The notes under the pieces were generated by a model that saw nothing but the letters and a program-made list of their open reading frames with translations, did not search any database and was not told where the DNA came from. The translations under genes were made by a program, and so were the position numbers. Positions 46,542-54,262 of a stretch of 64,000 nt of DNA are shown piece by piece (positions within the stretch are counted from its first letter, which is position 1; each line of letters opens with the position of its first letter). Source of the DNA: Maribacter hydrothermalis (GTDB lineage: Bacteria > Bacteroidota > Bacteroidia > Flavobacteriales > Flavobacteriaceae); contig NZ_CP018760.1 in NCBI RefSeq assembly GCF_001913155.1, positions 1,488,001 to 1,552,000 on the forward strand. Reading direction: 5' to 3'.

Positions 46542-48959
46542 TTATTCTTTGCGTAAACTTTTTAATGGCTGTATTAATGCTGCACCAACGGACTGATAAC
46601 TTATCGTCAGTATGGCAATAGTCAGCGCTATACACGCAGCAACAAAAAATATGCTCCAACCAATGGTGATATGATAGGCGAAATCTTCTAACCATCGGCT
46701 CATCATAAACCAACCCACAGGAATGGCAATTACGATGGACACCAAAATAAGCTTCATAAAATCTAGCGTGAGCAATTTGTAAATGCTTTTGAAAGGCGCA
46801 CCTAATACCAAGCGGATACTGATTTCCTTTTTGCGTTGATCTACCATAAAGGCGGACAATGCAAACAAACCTAAACAAGCGACCAATATGGCGAATAGTG
46901 CAAAGCTGTTGAATATTTTTCCCATGCGTTCAACATCATCATGCATGCGACTGAATTCTTGGTCTAAAAAGCTGTAGTTAATAGATTGACTAGGAACATT
47001 CTTATCCCAAACCGATGCTATAGATGCCAATGCCTCATTCACATTTCCTTTCTCCAATTTTAGTGATATAGCCCCTAAATCTTTGCCGATTACTAATGAC
47101 AATGACGAGATATCTTCTTTTAAAGATTTAAAATGAAAATCATCTACCACACCAATTACGGTGAATAATTGCCCGTTATTATTTATTTCCTTACCAACTG
47201 CATTATCCAAGCCAAGCTCTCGCTGCATTTTGGTATTAATTATAATAGAATTCAAAGAATCTGAAGCAAATTGTCTAGAAAAATCCCTGCCTGATTTTAC
47301 GGTAATTCCTAAGGTCTTAATATAATCGTAATCTACTCTCCAAATTTGGGCAGGTATGCCTCTACCTTCCTGACCTTCGTCTTTTCGTCTAAATGTATTA
47401 CCGTTTCTGCTGCCGCCATCTACCGGTAAATAATTAGATATGGTCGCCGATTTTACTTGTGGCAATTGCAGTAATTGTTCTTTAAAATTTTCGGCATTAT
47501 TTCCTAAAACTCCGGTTCCTTCAAGAACAACCACTTGTTCTTTATCATACCCCAATTCCTTTTCAAGAATGAAATCCATCTGCTGATAAATAATCAATGT
47601 GGCAATTATTAAAATCACCGATGTGGTAAATTGAAAAATAACGAGTCCGCTTCTTAATTTTCCGCTTTTACTACCAATACTCAAACTTCCTTTTAAAACG
47701 TTCACCGGTTTAAAGGCCGATAAATAAAATGCCGGATATAAGCCCGCCAGTGAACCTACTACAAGCGCGGCAACTAAAATGATAGGTATAAACCACCCTG
47801 CCGACCATGGCATTTCTATAGTTTTTGATGCGATGGCATTAAAAGAAGGTAACAATGCCCATGCTAGTAATACACCAAGTATAAATGACACAAAACTGAA
47901 CAAGATAGATTCTGTCATGAACTGAGTTACCAAATTGCTTTTGTATGCTCCAATAGTCTTTCTAAGCCCTACTTCTTTTGCTCTGTTTGCTGATTTTGCA
48001 GTAGAAAGATTTATAAAATTGATAACCGCTAGTAGCAATACAAAGCCGGCAACGGCTGCAAAAAGCCAAATAAAACGTATATCGCCATGTTTTAGACCAT
48101 CTGCCATTTTAATGTCCGAATACAGATGAATATCTGTTATCGGCTGCAATTTATATTCCATGGTTCTTAGCACTTCGATAAAATCCGGTGCGCGACCTCG
48201 TTCTTTTTGTGCTGGAATGATATAATCTTCAACTATAGAAACCATTTTTTGCTCCAGTTGTTGAATATCAGTATTGGGGTCTACTAAAACATAAGTGAAG
48301 TAATTCTGGTTCGTCCAACTTGCATTGGTATCTTCTATAGGAAGTAAAAAATCGTACGTTACATGTGAATTTTTTGGTGCGTCATTCATTACGCCGGTTA
48401 CGGTATAAGGCGTACTCGCATCATTATCCAAAATAATGGTTTCCCCTATAATTTTCCCATCTTTAAAATATTTTGCTGCTTTAGATTCTGAGATGACTAT
48501 ACTCTTCGGATTTACCAATGCTGTGTTGGCATTACCTTGTTCGAGCTGAACTTCTAAAATCTCAAATGCTTCTTGGTCTGCAAGTAGAAATCCGTCTTCT
48601 AGATTGTTTTGTGTCTCTCCTGCTAATCGGATACCACGTTTACCTGCTCCAAATATTCCTGTTGAATTTACTTTTCCTGCTTTTATGATTTCAGGAAAAT
48701 CGCTTTGTAAGGCATCTGCAAAAGGCAGTTGAAAATGTGTACTTTTCATTACTTCACCCTTATACATACCCTCTAACACTACCCTGTACATTTGATTCTT
48801 ATTGGCGTAGTGTTGATCATAACCCACCTCGTTGCGAATGAACAATGCTATCAAAAGACAGGCTGCTATACCAACAGCGAAACCGCCAATTTTAATGGCG
48901 GCAAAAAGCTTGTCTTTCTTTAAACTTCTCCAAGCAATTTTAAGATGGTTTCTAAACAT
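46542..48959 (-). CDS. FtsX/MacB-type permease 10, most divergent of the array
   Basis: 805 residues from the ATG at 48957-48959 (MFRNHLKIAWRSLKKDKLFA); the 12 upstream codons MEGARGRKNQKI fall in the palindromic repeat. First coupling motif RAKEVGLRKTIGAYKSNL is normal, but the second reads QRKKEISIRLVLGAPFKSI where the nine others have (I/V)G(I/V)RK(V/I)(L/V)G. The tail is QPLKSLRKE rather than NP(V/I)KSLR(T/S)E. It is the permease closest to the second ATPase, 208 bp away across a repeat-rich gap. It may interact differently with its ATPase. Confidence 0.9.
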   Translation of the reverse strand: MFRNHLKIAWRSLKKDKLFAAIKIGGFAVGIAACLLIALFIRNEVGYDQHYANKNQMYRVVLEGMYKGEVMKSTHFQLPFADALQSDFPEIIKAGKVNSTGIFGAGKRGIRLAGETQNNLEDGFLLADQEAFEILEVQLEQGNANTALVNPKSIVISESKAAKYFKDGKIIGETIILDNDASTPYTVTGVMNDAPKNSHVTYDFLLPIEDTNASWTNQNYFTYVLVDPNTDIQQLEQKMVSIVEDYIIPAQKERGRAPDFIEVLRTMEYKLQPITDIHLYSDIKMADGLKHGDIRFIWLFAAVAGFVLLLAVINFINLSTAKSANRAKEVGLRKTIGAYKSNLVTQFMTESILFSFVSFILGVLLAWALLPSFNAIASKTIEMPWSAGWFIPIILVAALVVGSLAGLYPAFYLSAFKPVNVLKGSLSIGSKSGKLRSGLVIFQFTTSVILIIATLIIYQQMDFILEKELGYDKEQVVVLEGTGVLGNNAENFKEQLLQLPQVKSATISNYLPVDGGSRNGNTFRRKDEGQEGRGIPAQIWRVDYDYIKTLGITVKSGRDFSRQFASDSLNSIIINTKMQRELGLDNAVGKEINNNGQLFTVIGVVDDFHFKSLKEDISSLSLVIGKDLGAISLKLEKGNVNEALASIASVWDKNVPSQSINYSFLDQEFSRMHDDVERMGKIFNSFALFAILVACLGLFALSAFMVDQRKKEISIRLVLGAPFKSIYKLLTLDFMKLILVSIVIAIPVGWFMMSRWLEDFAYHITIGWSIFFVAACIALTIAILTISYQSVGAALIQPLKSLRKE

Positions 48960-48974
48960 GATTTTTTGATTTTT

Positions 48975-49010
48975 CCTCCCCCTAGCCCCCTCCAAAGGAG
49001 GGGGAATGGT
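48975..49010. repeat. CCCCCTCC palindromic repeat before permease 10
   Basis: Third copy of the CCCCCTCC-AAA-GGAGGGGG palindrome, here without the second CCCTTCCC palindrome and followed by GATTGATTGATT. The remainder of the gap to 49167 holds a TTCGACTCCGCTC fragment and a CCCCTTTCGGGGG hairpin near 49144-49156; no gene is seen in it. Confidence 0.8.
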
Positions 49011-49167
49011 TAGGTGATTGATTGATTGACTATACTTTATTATCCGTGATTAAGGGATAAGTTTGGTTTTCGGTTGATTTGTCTTCGACTCCGCTCTGTG
49101 AACAAAATTGATAATTGATTGATAAATAAACTCTTTTTTTAAAACCCCTTTCGGGGGCATGGGGGAT

Positions 49168-49863
49168 CTACATCATAGCACCGATTGCTCGGTTCTGACT
49201 TTCTGTTACTATTTGACCATCGAATAGATTTACTACCCTGTGCGCATAATGCGAATCTCTGTCAGAGTGCGTTACCATAACTATTGTGGTTCCCTCTTGG
49301 TTTAATTCGGTTAATAGGTTCATTACCTCTATTCCGTTTTTAGAATCTAAGTTACCTGTTGGCTCATCGGCTAATATTAATTTCGGATTAGTTACTACTG
49401 CTCTAGATATGGCTACACGTTGTTGTTGACCACCTGATAATTGCTGCGGAAAATGCTTTTCCCTATGTGCTATTTTCATACGCTCTAGCACTTTCATTAC
49501 TTTTTCCTTACGCTCTGCTTTACCCATTTTTAAATAGATTAATGGTAGCTCTACATTTTCAAATACCGTAAGTTCATCGATAAGATTAAAGCTTTGAAAA
49601 ACAAACCCTAAATTCCCTTTTCGTAATTGTGTACGCTGACTCTCTTTTAGTCCGCCTACTTCATTACCGGCAAAATTGTAGCTGCCATCAGTAGGATTGT
49701 CCAACATTCCAATAATGTTCAATAGGGTAGATTTACCACAACCAGAAGGACCCATGATGGCGACAAACTCGCCATCCTCCACTTTTAGGTTGACATTGTT
49801 TAATGCCAAGGTTTCTACTTCTTCTGTTCTAAAACTTTTTTTAAGATTTGTAATGGTTATCAT
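49168..49863 (-). CDS. ABC transporter ATPase, MacB/LolD type, head of permease array
   Basis: 231 residues. Walker A GPSGCGKST (38-46), Q-loop FVFQSFNLIDELTV, signature LSGGQQQRVAISRAVV, Walker B LILADEPTGNLDS, switch His in VTHSD. All residues are canonical, unlike the ATPase at 23176. It lies between the HlyD adaptor gene and permease 10, as in MacAB-like operons. The likely role is to energise permeases 7-10 and perhaps all ten. Between it and the HlyD gene is a 148-bp gap with an inverted repeat. Confidence 0.93.
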   Translation of the reverse strand: MITITNLKKSFRTEEVETLALNNVNLKVEDGEFVAIMGPSGCGKSTLLNIIGMLDNPTDGSYNFAGNEVGGLKESQRTQLRKGNLGFVFQSFNLIDELTVFENVELPLIYLKMGKAERKEKVMKVLERMKIAHREKHFPQQLSGGQQQRVAISRAVVTNPKLILADEPTGNLDSKNGIEVMNLLTELNQEGTTIVMVTHSDRDSHYAHRVVNLFDGQIVTESQNRAIGAMM

Positions 49864-49953
49864 ATTACTGTTATTTTGATTGTTATAATGACACCGAGTT
49901 TCCCCAGATGTGACAGTTTTTTATTTTAATAGTATTCTCTCGTCCTTTTACCC

Positions 49954-50011
49954 CTTCGGCTACGCTCAGGGTTCGAAACTGAACTCTATTGGTAGCTGAG
50001 CGAAGCCGAAG
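49954..50011. repeat. Inverted repeat CTTCGGCTACGCTCAG between adaptor and ATPase genes
   Basis: CTTCGGCTACGCTCAG (49954-49969) and CTGAGCGAAGCCGAAG (49996-50011): 15 of 16 bases pair, loop 26 bp. The right arm abuts the HlyD stop codon. It could be a transcription-attenuating or mRNA-stabilising hairpin; a copy of one arm interrupts the repeat at 44038. Confidence 0.85.
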
Positions 50012-51262
50012 CTATTTTAATACTATTCTTTCGGCCTCTCCGAAATTATCATAGTTACTTGTAATTACTTTTTCGCCAGGTTCTAAACCTTCTAACACTT
50101 CATAGAATCTAGAATTCTGCTTTCCTATTCTAATGTTTCTCTTAATTGCTTCTCCTCCATCAGGATTCACAACAAAAATCCATTGTCCACCAGTGCTTTG
50201 AAAGAAACTTCCTTTTGGTAATAAAAGTGCATCGTTAGATTCTCCCAATTGCAATTTAATATTGTAACTCTGTCCCGAACGGATGGTCTCTGGCTTGTTA
50301 TCGGTAAATACCAAATCCACCTTAAATCTTCCATTTCTTACCTCTGGATATACTTTTCGTAATCGCAATGGAAATTCGGTACCGTTACGTTCTAAAACCG
50401 CTACTAAATCTCTTTTTACTCTGTCAATGTAGTGCTCATCAATATCAGCCTCAATCTTAAAATCCGTCAGTACGTTTATTTGACCAATTCGTTGTCCTTG
50501 AGCAATACTTTGACCAATTTCAGCATCTAAAAATCCTAATTGACCATCTGCAGGAGCGCGCACATTTAAATGATCTAGTCTTTGGTACACCATTCCTAAG
50601 GTTTTATGCATACGTGCTAAATCGGTATCTAAACCCTTTAATGATGTTTTTCGTAATTCATCATCTTGTTCGGTTTGTAGCTTTACAATTTCATATTGTT
50701 TTTGAGATAATTCATAGTTTTCTTTTGATAACTGAAACGCTTCTCTAGAAATTAATTCATCATCGAACAATGCTTTGTTCTGCTCATAATTTCTCTTTAA
50801 ACGTTGTAAATCTGTACTTGCTGTCGCCAATGATTTTCTACCTTCCACTTGTCTAGAATCGAAATTTAATTTCGTGGAACGCAAATCGTTTTGCTTCAAA
50901 GCCAAGTTACTTTCACTAGCCAAAATCTGCTCGTACAAGTTCATGTTTTCTAACTTTAAGATGATGTCTCCTTTTTTCACCATGGCACCTTCTTCTATCA
51001 ATTTCTCGCTTACACGGCCACCTTCATAGGCATCCATATAAATAGTGGCTATTGGCGCTACATTACCGTTAATTGTTATGTAGTCATCAAATTTATCGGC
51101 TGTAACTTCAGCGATTGAAAGCTTATCTTTTTCTGTTCTAAAAGTTGATACGGAACTTGCAAACAATAGTTGATACCCAACAAATAATAGCAATACACCT
51201 AATGCAATGTAGCCGAAGTGTTTTGGCTTAAGTCCTTTTTTCTTTTCTAATTTTATATCCAT
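50012..51262 (-). CDS. HlyD/MacA-family periplasmic adaptor
   Basis: 416 residues. One membrane helix (about 17-36, FGYIALGVLLLFVGYQLLFAS) anchors it in the inner membrane. Lipoyl half-motifs flank a helical hairpin (about 105-220): GGRVSEKLIEEGAMVKKGDIILKLEN and VRAPADGQLGFLDAEIGQSIAQG. Beta-barrel and membrane-proximal domains follow, ending GLEPGEKVITSNYDNFGEAERI. It would bridge the permeases to the TolC-like channel. It is the only adaptor gene of the whole ten-permease array. 87 bp separate it from the TolC gene, with heptamer repeats in between. Confidence 0.93.
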   Translation of the reverse strand: MDIKLEKKKGLKPKHFGYIALGVLLLFVGYQLLFASSVSTFRTEKDKLSIAEVTADKFDDYITINGNVAPIATIYMDAYEGGRVSEKLIEEGAMVKKGDIILKLENMNLYEQILASESNLALKQNDLRSTKLNFDSRQVEGRKSLATASTDLQRLKRNYEQNKALFDDELISREAFQLSKENYELSQKQYEIVKLQTEQDDELRKTSLKGLDTDLARMHKTLGMVYQRLDHLNVRAPADGQLGFLDAEIGQSIAQGQRIGQINVLTDFKIEADIDEHYIDRVKRDLVAVLERNGTEFPLRLRKVYPEVRNGRFKVDLVFTDNKPETIRSGQSYNIKLQLGESNDALLLPKGSFFQSTGGQWIFVVNPDGGEAIKRNIRIGKQNSRFYEVLEGLEPGEKVITSNYDNFGEAERIVLK

Positions 51263-51269
51263 CTTATTT

Positions 51270-51290
51270 CGTTGTTCGTTGTTCGTTGTT
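51270..51290. repeat. Heptanucleotide tandem repeat, 3 x CGTTGTT
   Basis: Three perfect copies followed by degenerate GGTTGAT, CGTGTTCGTTGTTCGTG. It lies 8 bp upstream of the HlyD start codon and so would be transcribed in its leader. Confidence 0.8.
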
Positions 51291-51349
51291 GGTTGATCGT
51301 GTTCGTTGTTCGTGCTTTTTAATTCCTACTTAATACTATGTACTTAATA

Positions 51350-52696
51350 CTAATCTATATTGAATACCGGTAATCCTCTGTAGAAATCTAATGTGCTTTT
51401 ATTGATTTCTGAACGAAGTTTTACTTGCAAATTTTCATTCTGTGCACTGGCGTATAAATTTTTGGCGGTAAACAACTCTAAGGCATTTATCAATCCTTTT
51501 TCATATCGTTTTTGTGCAATGGTGAATGCTAAATTCTGAGCATCCATTTTCTGATTGCTCTGTACCAATTCTACCAGTAAAGAATTATAATCTTGCACTA
51601 ATTTTTGTATGGCTTGAAATAATTCTTGCTCTTGCGTTTTTAAATTATTCTCAGCTCGAAGCTTTTCTATTTTAGATTGCTTTACTCTCGACCTTGCAGA
51701 CCAGCCATTACTAATCGGTACATTTAAATTCACACCAATATATTGTGATGTATTATCTCTAAACTGTTCCCTAAAAGGTAATGTATTCCCTAAAGTATCT
51801 CTAAAAGTTTCGAAATACCCAGTACCGATACCTGCAAAGAACGAGAGGGAAGGATATAGACTCCCTCTTGATACCGCAACTTGCTTTTTAGCCGCTTTCG
51901 CTCTAAATTCTTGTGCTTTTATCATTGGTATAAAATCCCTTGCTTCATTATAAACAGAATCAGATTTCATTTCTTGACTCTCAAATACAGAAACAATTTC
52001 TTTTAAATCTTTTTGAATTGCTATTTCCGATGTATTCTCCAAATTCATTTCTTGAATCAAAGTTAATTTTGCTGCCGCCAATTGGTTTTTACTTTGGGTA
52101 ACATTCAACTTATCGGTCAATAATAAAGATTCTGCCTCGTACAAATCCGCACCAGCTTTTAATCCTAATTCTACCTGCTTTTCTACTAAATTGTAATTCG
52201 ATTGTGATACGGCTAACTGCTCTTTTGATATTTCTACCAACCCCTCGAAAAACTGAATATCATAAAAAGCTTGCATTACTCTAAATGCCAACAAATATTT
52301 TTGCTGTAATACTTCTTCTTGCGTTGCTTTGTACAACAACTTAGATGCCTTTATAGAATTAATTTTCTGAAATCCTTGAAACAAATCAATAGATGATTCT
52401 AAGGAATAGTTATTGGAGTAAAAATCTTGATTTACATATGTACCTGTATTTGGGTCTTCTGCCCTACCATAATTAATACTATAATTACCGCTTGCATTAA
52501 CAGATGGCAATAGGTTGCGAACCGACTGTCGGTACGTTTCTCTGTTAGATTGGTTGGTGTATTTAAAGTCGTTTAACTGTAAATTATGCTCTAATGCAAA
52601 AGCAACACATTTATCTAATGTCCAAATTTCTTGCGCAATTATAGACCCCCAAATAGAGAGTAGTAAAAGTGTCGTTATTTTAAATTTTTGATTCAT
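51350..52696 (-). CDS. TolC-like outer-membrane efflux protein
   Basis: 448 residues. Signal peptide about 1-21 (ending SIIAQ). Two outer-membrane-efflux (OEP) repeats with long helices: TLDKCVAFALEHNLQLNDFKY at the start, the paired AYDIQFFEGLVEIS and NLVEKQVELGLKAGADLYEAES, and in the second half KLRAENNLKTQEQELFQAIQKLVQDYNSL with KRYEKGLINALELFTAKN. It should form the trimeric exit channel. First gene on the minus strand of the array, with the sigma54-like promoter at 52723-52737 upstream. Confidence 0.93.
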   Translation of the reverse strand: MNQKFKITTLLLLSIWGSIIAQEIWTLDKCVAFALEHNLQLNDFKYTNQSNRETYRQSVRNLLPSVNASGNYSINYGRAEDPNTGTYVNQDFYSNNYSLESSIDLFQGFQKINSIKASKLLYKATQEEVLQQKYLLAFRVMQAFYDIQFFEGLVEISKEQLAVSQSNYNLVEKQVELGLKAGADLYEAESLLLTDKLNVTQSKNQLAAAKLTLIQEMNLENTSEIAIQKDLKEIVSVFESQEMKSDSVYNEARDFIPMIKAQEFRAKAAKKQVAVSRGSLYPSLSFFAGIGTGYFETFRDTLGNTLPFREQFRDNTSQYIGVNLNVPISNGWSARSRVKQSKIEKLRAENNLKTQEQELFQAIQKLVQDYNSLLVELVQSNQKMDAQNLAFTIAQKRYEKGLINALELFTAKNLYASAQNENLQVKLRSEINKSTLDFYRGLPVFNID

Positions 52697-52722
52697 TTCT
52701 TAATTGGTATGCCATTCTCTAT

Positions 52723-52737
52723 ACTATATACGTGCCA
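52723..52737 (-). promoter_or_regulatory. Sigma54-like -24/-12 promoter before the TolC gene
   Basis: Minus strand reads TGGCACG-TATA-TAGT. The -24 block TGGCACG is a perfect consensus match and the 4-base spacer is right; the -12 block (TAGT for TTGC) is weak. The predicted start of transcription is about 16 bp before the TolC start codon. Confidence 0.6.
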
Positions 52738-52800
52738 TAATTTTAAAATATTGATTAACAGTTAGTTATATTAAAATAAAACTTAGCTTTAAATTTTTAG

Positions 52801-52839
52801 TGTAAAAATGTTGTACATATAATGTCAAATATTTTTACA
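52801..52839. promoter_or_regulatory. Paired 17-bp palindromes (enhancer-like) between TolC and regulator genes
   Basis: TGTAAAAATGTTGTACA (52801-52817) and TGTCAAATATTTTTACA (52823-52839), start-to-start 22 bp. They lie between the TolC gene and the divergent NtrC-type regulator gene, so they could also serve autoregulation. Proximal centre about 72 bp upstream of the -24 box. Confidence 0.7.
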
Positions 52840-52897
52840 GTACTATGAAAATACAAACTTCTATGTGTAGATTTAAATGAGTTAATAGATTGTTACC

Positions 52898-54262
52898 ATG
52901 ATAGATGCTAAAATATTAGTAGTAGATGATACCAAAAGTGTATTGAGCGCTTTAGAGATTTTATTACAATTTGAATACAAAAGCGTACAAACCATATCTA
53001 ACCCCAACCTGCTCACCTCGTTTCCAAACTTGCAGGAAATTGACATCATATTATTAGATATGAATTTTTCAGCGGGAGTGAATACAGGTAACGAGGGATT
53101 ATATTGGTTACGAGAGATAAAAAAGAAAGCTTCTCATATTTCAGTTATTATGATGACAGCTTATGGTGCCGTGGAACTTGCGGTTGAAGCTATCAAAGAA
53201 GGTGCTACCGATTTTGTACTGAAACCATGGAACAACGAGCGACTATTAACTACGGTAAAATCTGCCTACGAGCTAAGAAAATCTCAAAAAGAGGTACAAC
53301 ATTTAAAACAGAAAGAAAGTAATCTTAAACAGGTTATCAATCAGAATTCAAATTACATTATTGGGAATTCTAAAGCACTAAACAGTGTTTTAAATCTAGT
53401 GCAAAAAGTTGCCAAAACAGATGTAAATATTTTAGTTACAGGCGAAAATGGAACAGGAAAAGAACTAATTGCCAGAGAACTCCATAAATCATCGGTTAGA
53501 AATAATGAGGTTTTTATTTCTGTGGATATGGGGTCTATCTCTGAAAATTTGTTCGAAAGTGAACTTTTTGGGCACGTGAAAGGTTCATTTACCGATGCCA
53601 AAGAGGATCGCGCAGGTAAGTTTGAAGCTGCCAATGGCGGAACACTTTTCTTAGATGAAATTGGAAACCTTTCGTTGCAAATGCAAGCGAAACTGCTATC
53701 TGTAATTCAAAACAGAGTAGTTGTACGTGTGGGTTCAAATAAGTCTATCCCTGTTGATATTCGATTAATTTGTGCCACCAATTGTAATTTGGATCAAATG
53801 GTTGCTGAAGGACTATTTCGTGAAGATCTTTTATACAGAATAAACACGATTCAAGTACAGGTACCGGCATTGCGAGACAGAGATGGCGATGTGCTTGTTC
53901 TTTCCGATTTCTTTCTGAAAAAATTCGCCAATAAATATGGTAAGCCTAGTTTAAAAATAAATCAATCTGCGCAAGAGAAATTAATGAGCTATCCTTGGCC
54001 AGGTAATGTTAGGGAACTTTTACACACCATGGAACGTGCCGTTATATTATCCGAAGGAAATATATTAAAGCCGACTGATTTTCTATTGGACACCAAAACA
54101 ACGGTTTCTTTAGAAGGCGGACCAAAAACCCTTGAGGAAATGGAATTGGTTATGATTACCAAAGCACTTCATGACCACGACGGAAATTATAGTGCTGCGG
54201 CCGACCAACTTGGTATTTCTAGACAAACGTTATACAATAAACTTAAAAAATCTAGTAAATAA
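52898..54262 (+). CDS. NtrC-family sigma54-dependent response regulator
   Basis: 454 residues in three domains. Receiver (about 1-120): VVDDTKS, phospho-acceptor Asp in IILLDMNF (near 54), Lys in LKPWNNE. AAA+ domain (about 150-385): Walker A GENGTGKE (near 183), the sigma54-contact loop reads GSFTDA (near 229) where enterics have GAFTGA, Walker B TLFLDEIG, and Arg fingers in FREDLLYRIN. C-terminal Fis-type HTH: YSAAADQLGISRQTLYNKLKK. It should bind palindromic enhancers as a dimer and open sigma54 promoters; the three palindrome-pair modules in this window are the obvious targets. The kinase gene shares one base with its stop codon. Confidence 0.94.
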   Translation: MIDAKILVVDDTKSVLSALEILLQFEYKSVQTISNPNLLTSFPNLQEIDIILLDMNFSAGVNTGNEGLYWLREIKKKASHISVIMMTAYGAVELAVEAIKEGATDFVLKPWNNERLLTTVKSAYELRKSQKEVQHLKQKESNLKQVINQNSNYIIGNSKALNSVLNLVQKVAKTDVNILVTGENGTGKELIARELHKSSVRNNEVFISVDMGSISENLFESELFGHVKGSFTDAKEDRAGKFEAANGGTLFLDEIGNLSLQMQAKLLSVIQNRVVVRVGSNKSIPVDIRLICATNCNLDQMVAEGLFREDLLYRINTIQVQVPALRDRDGDVLVLSDFFLKKFANKYGKPSLKINQSAQEKLMSYPWPGNVRELLHTMERAVILSEGNILKPTDFLLDTKTTVSLEGGPKTLEEMELVMITKALHDHDGNYSAAADQLGISRQTLYNKLKKSSK

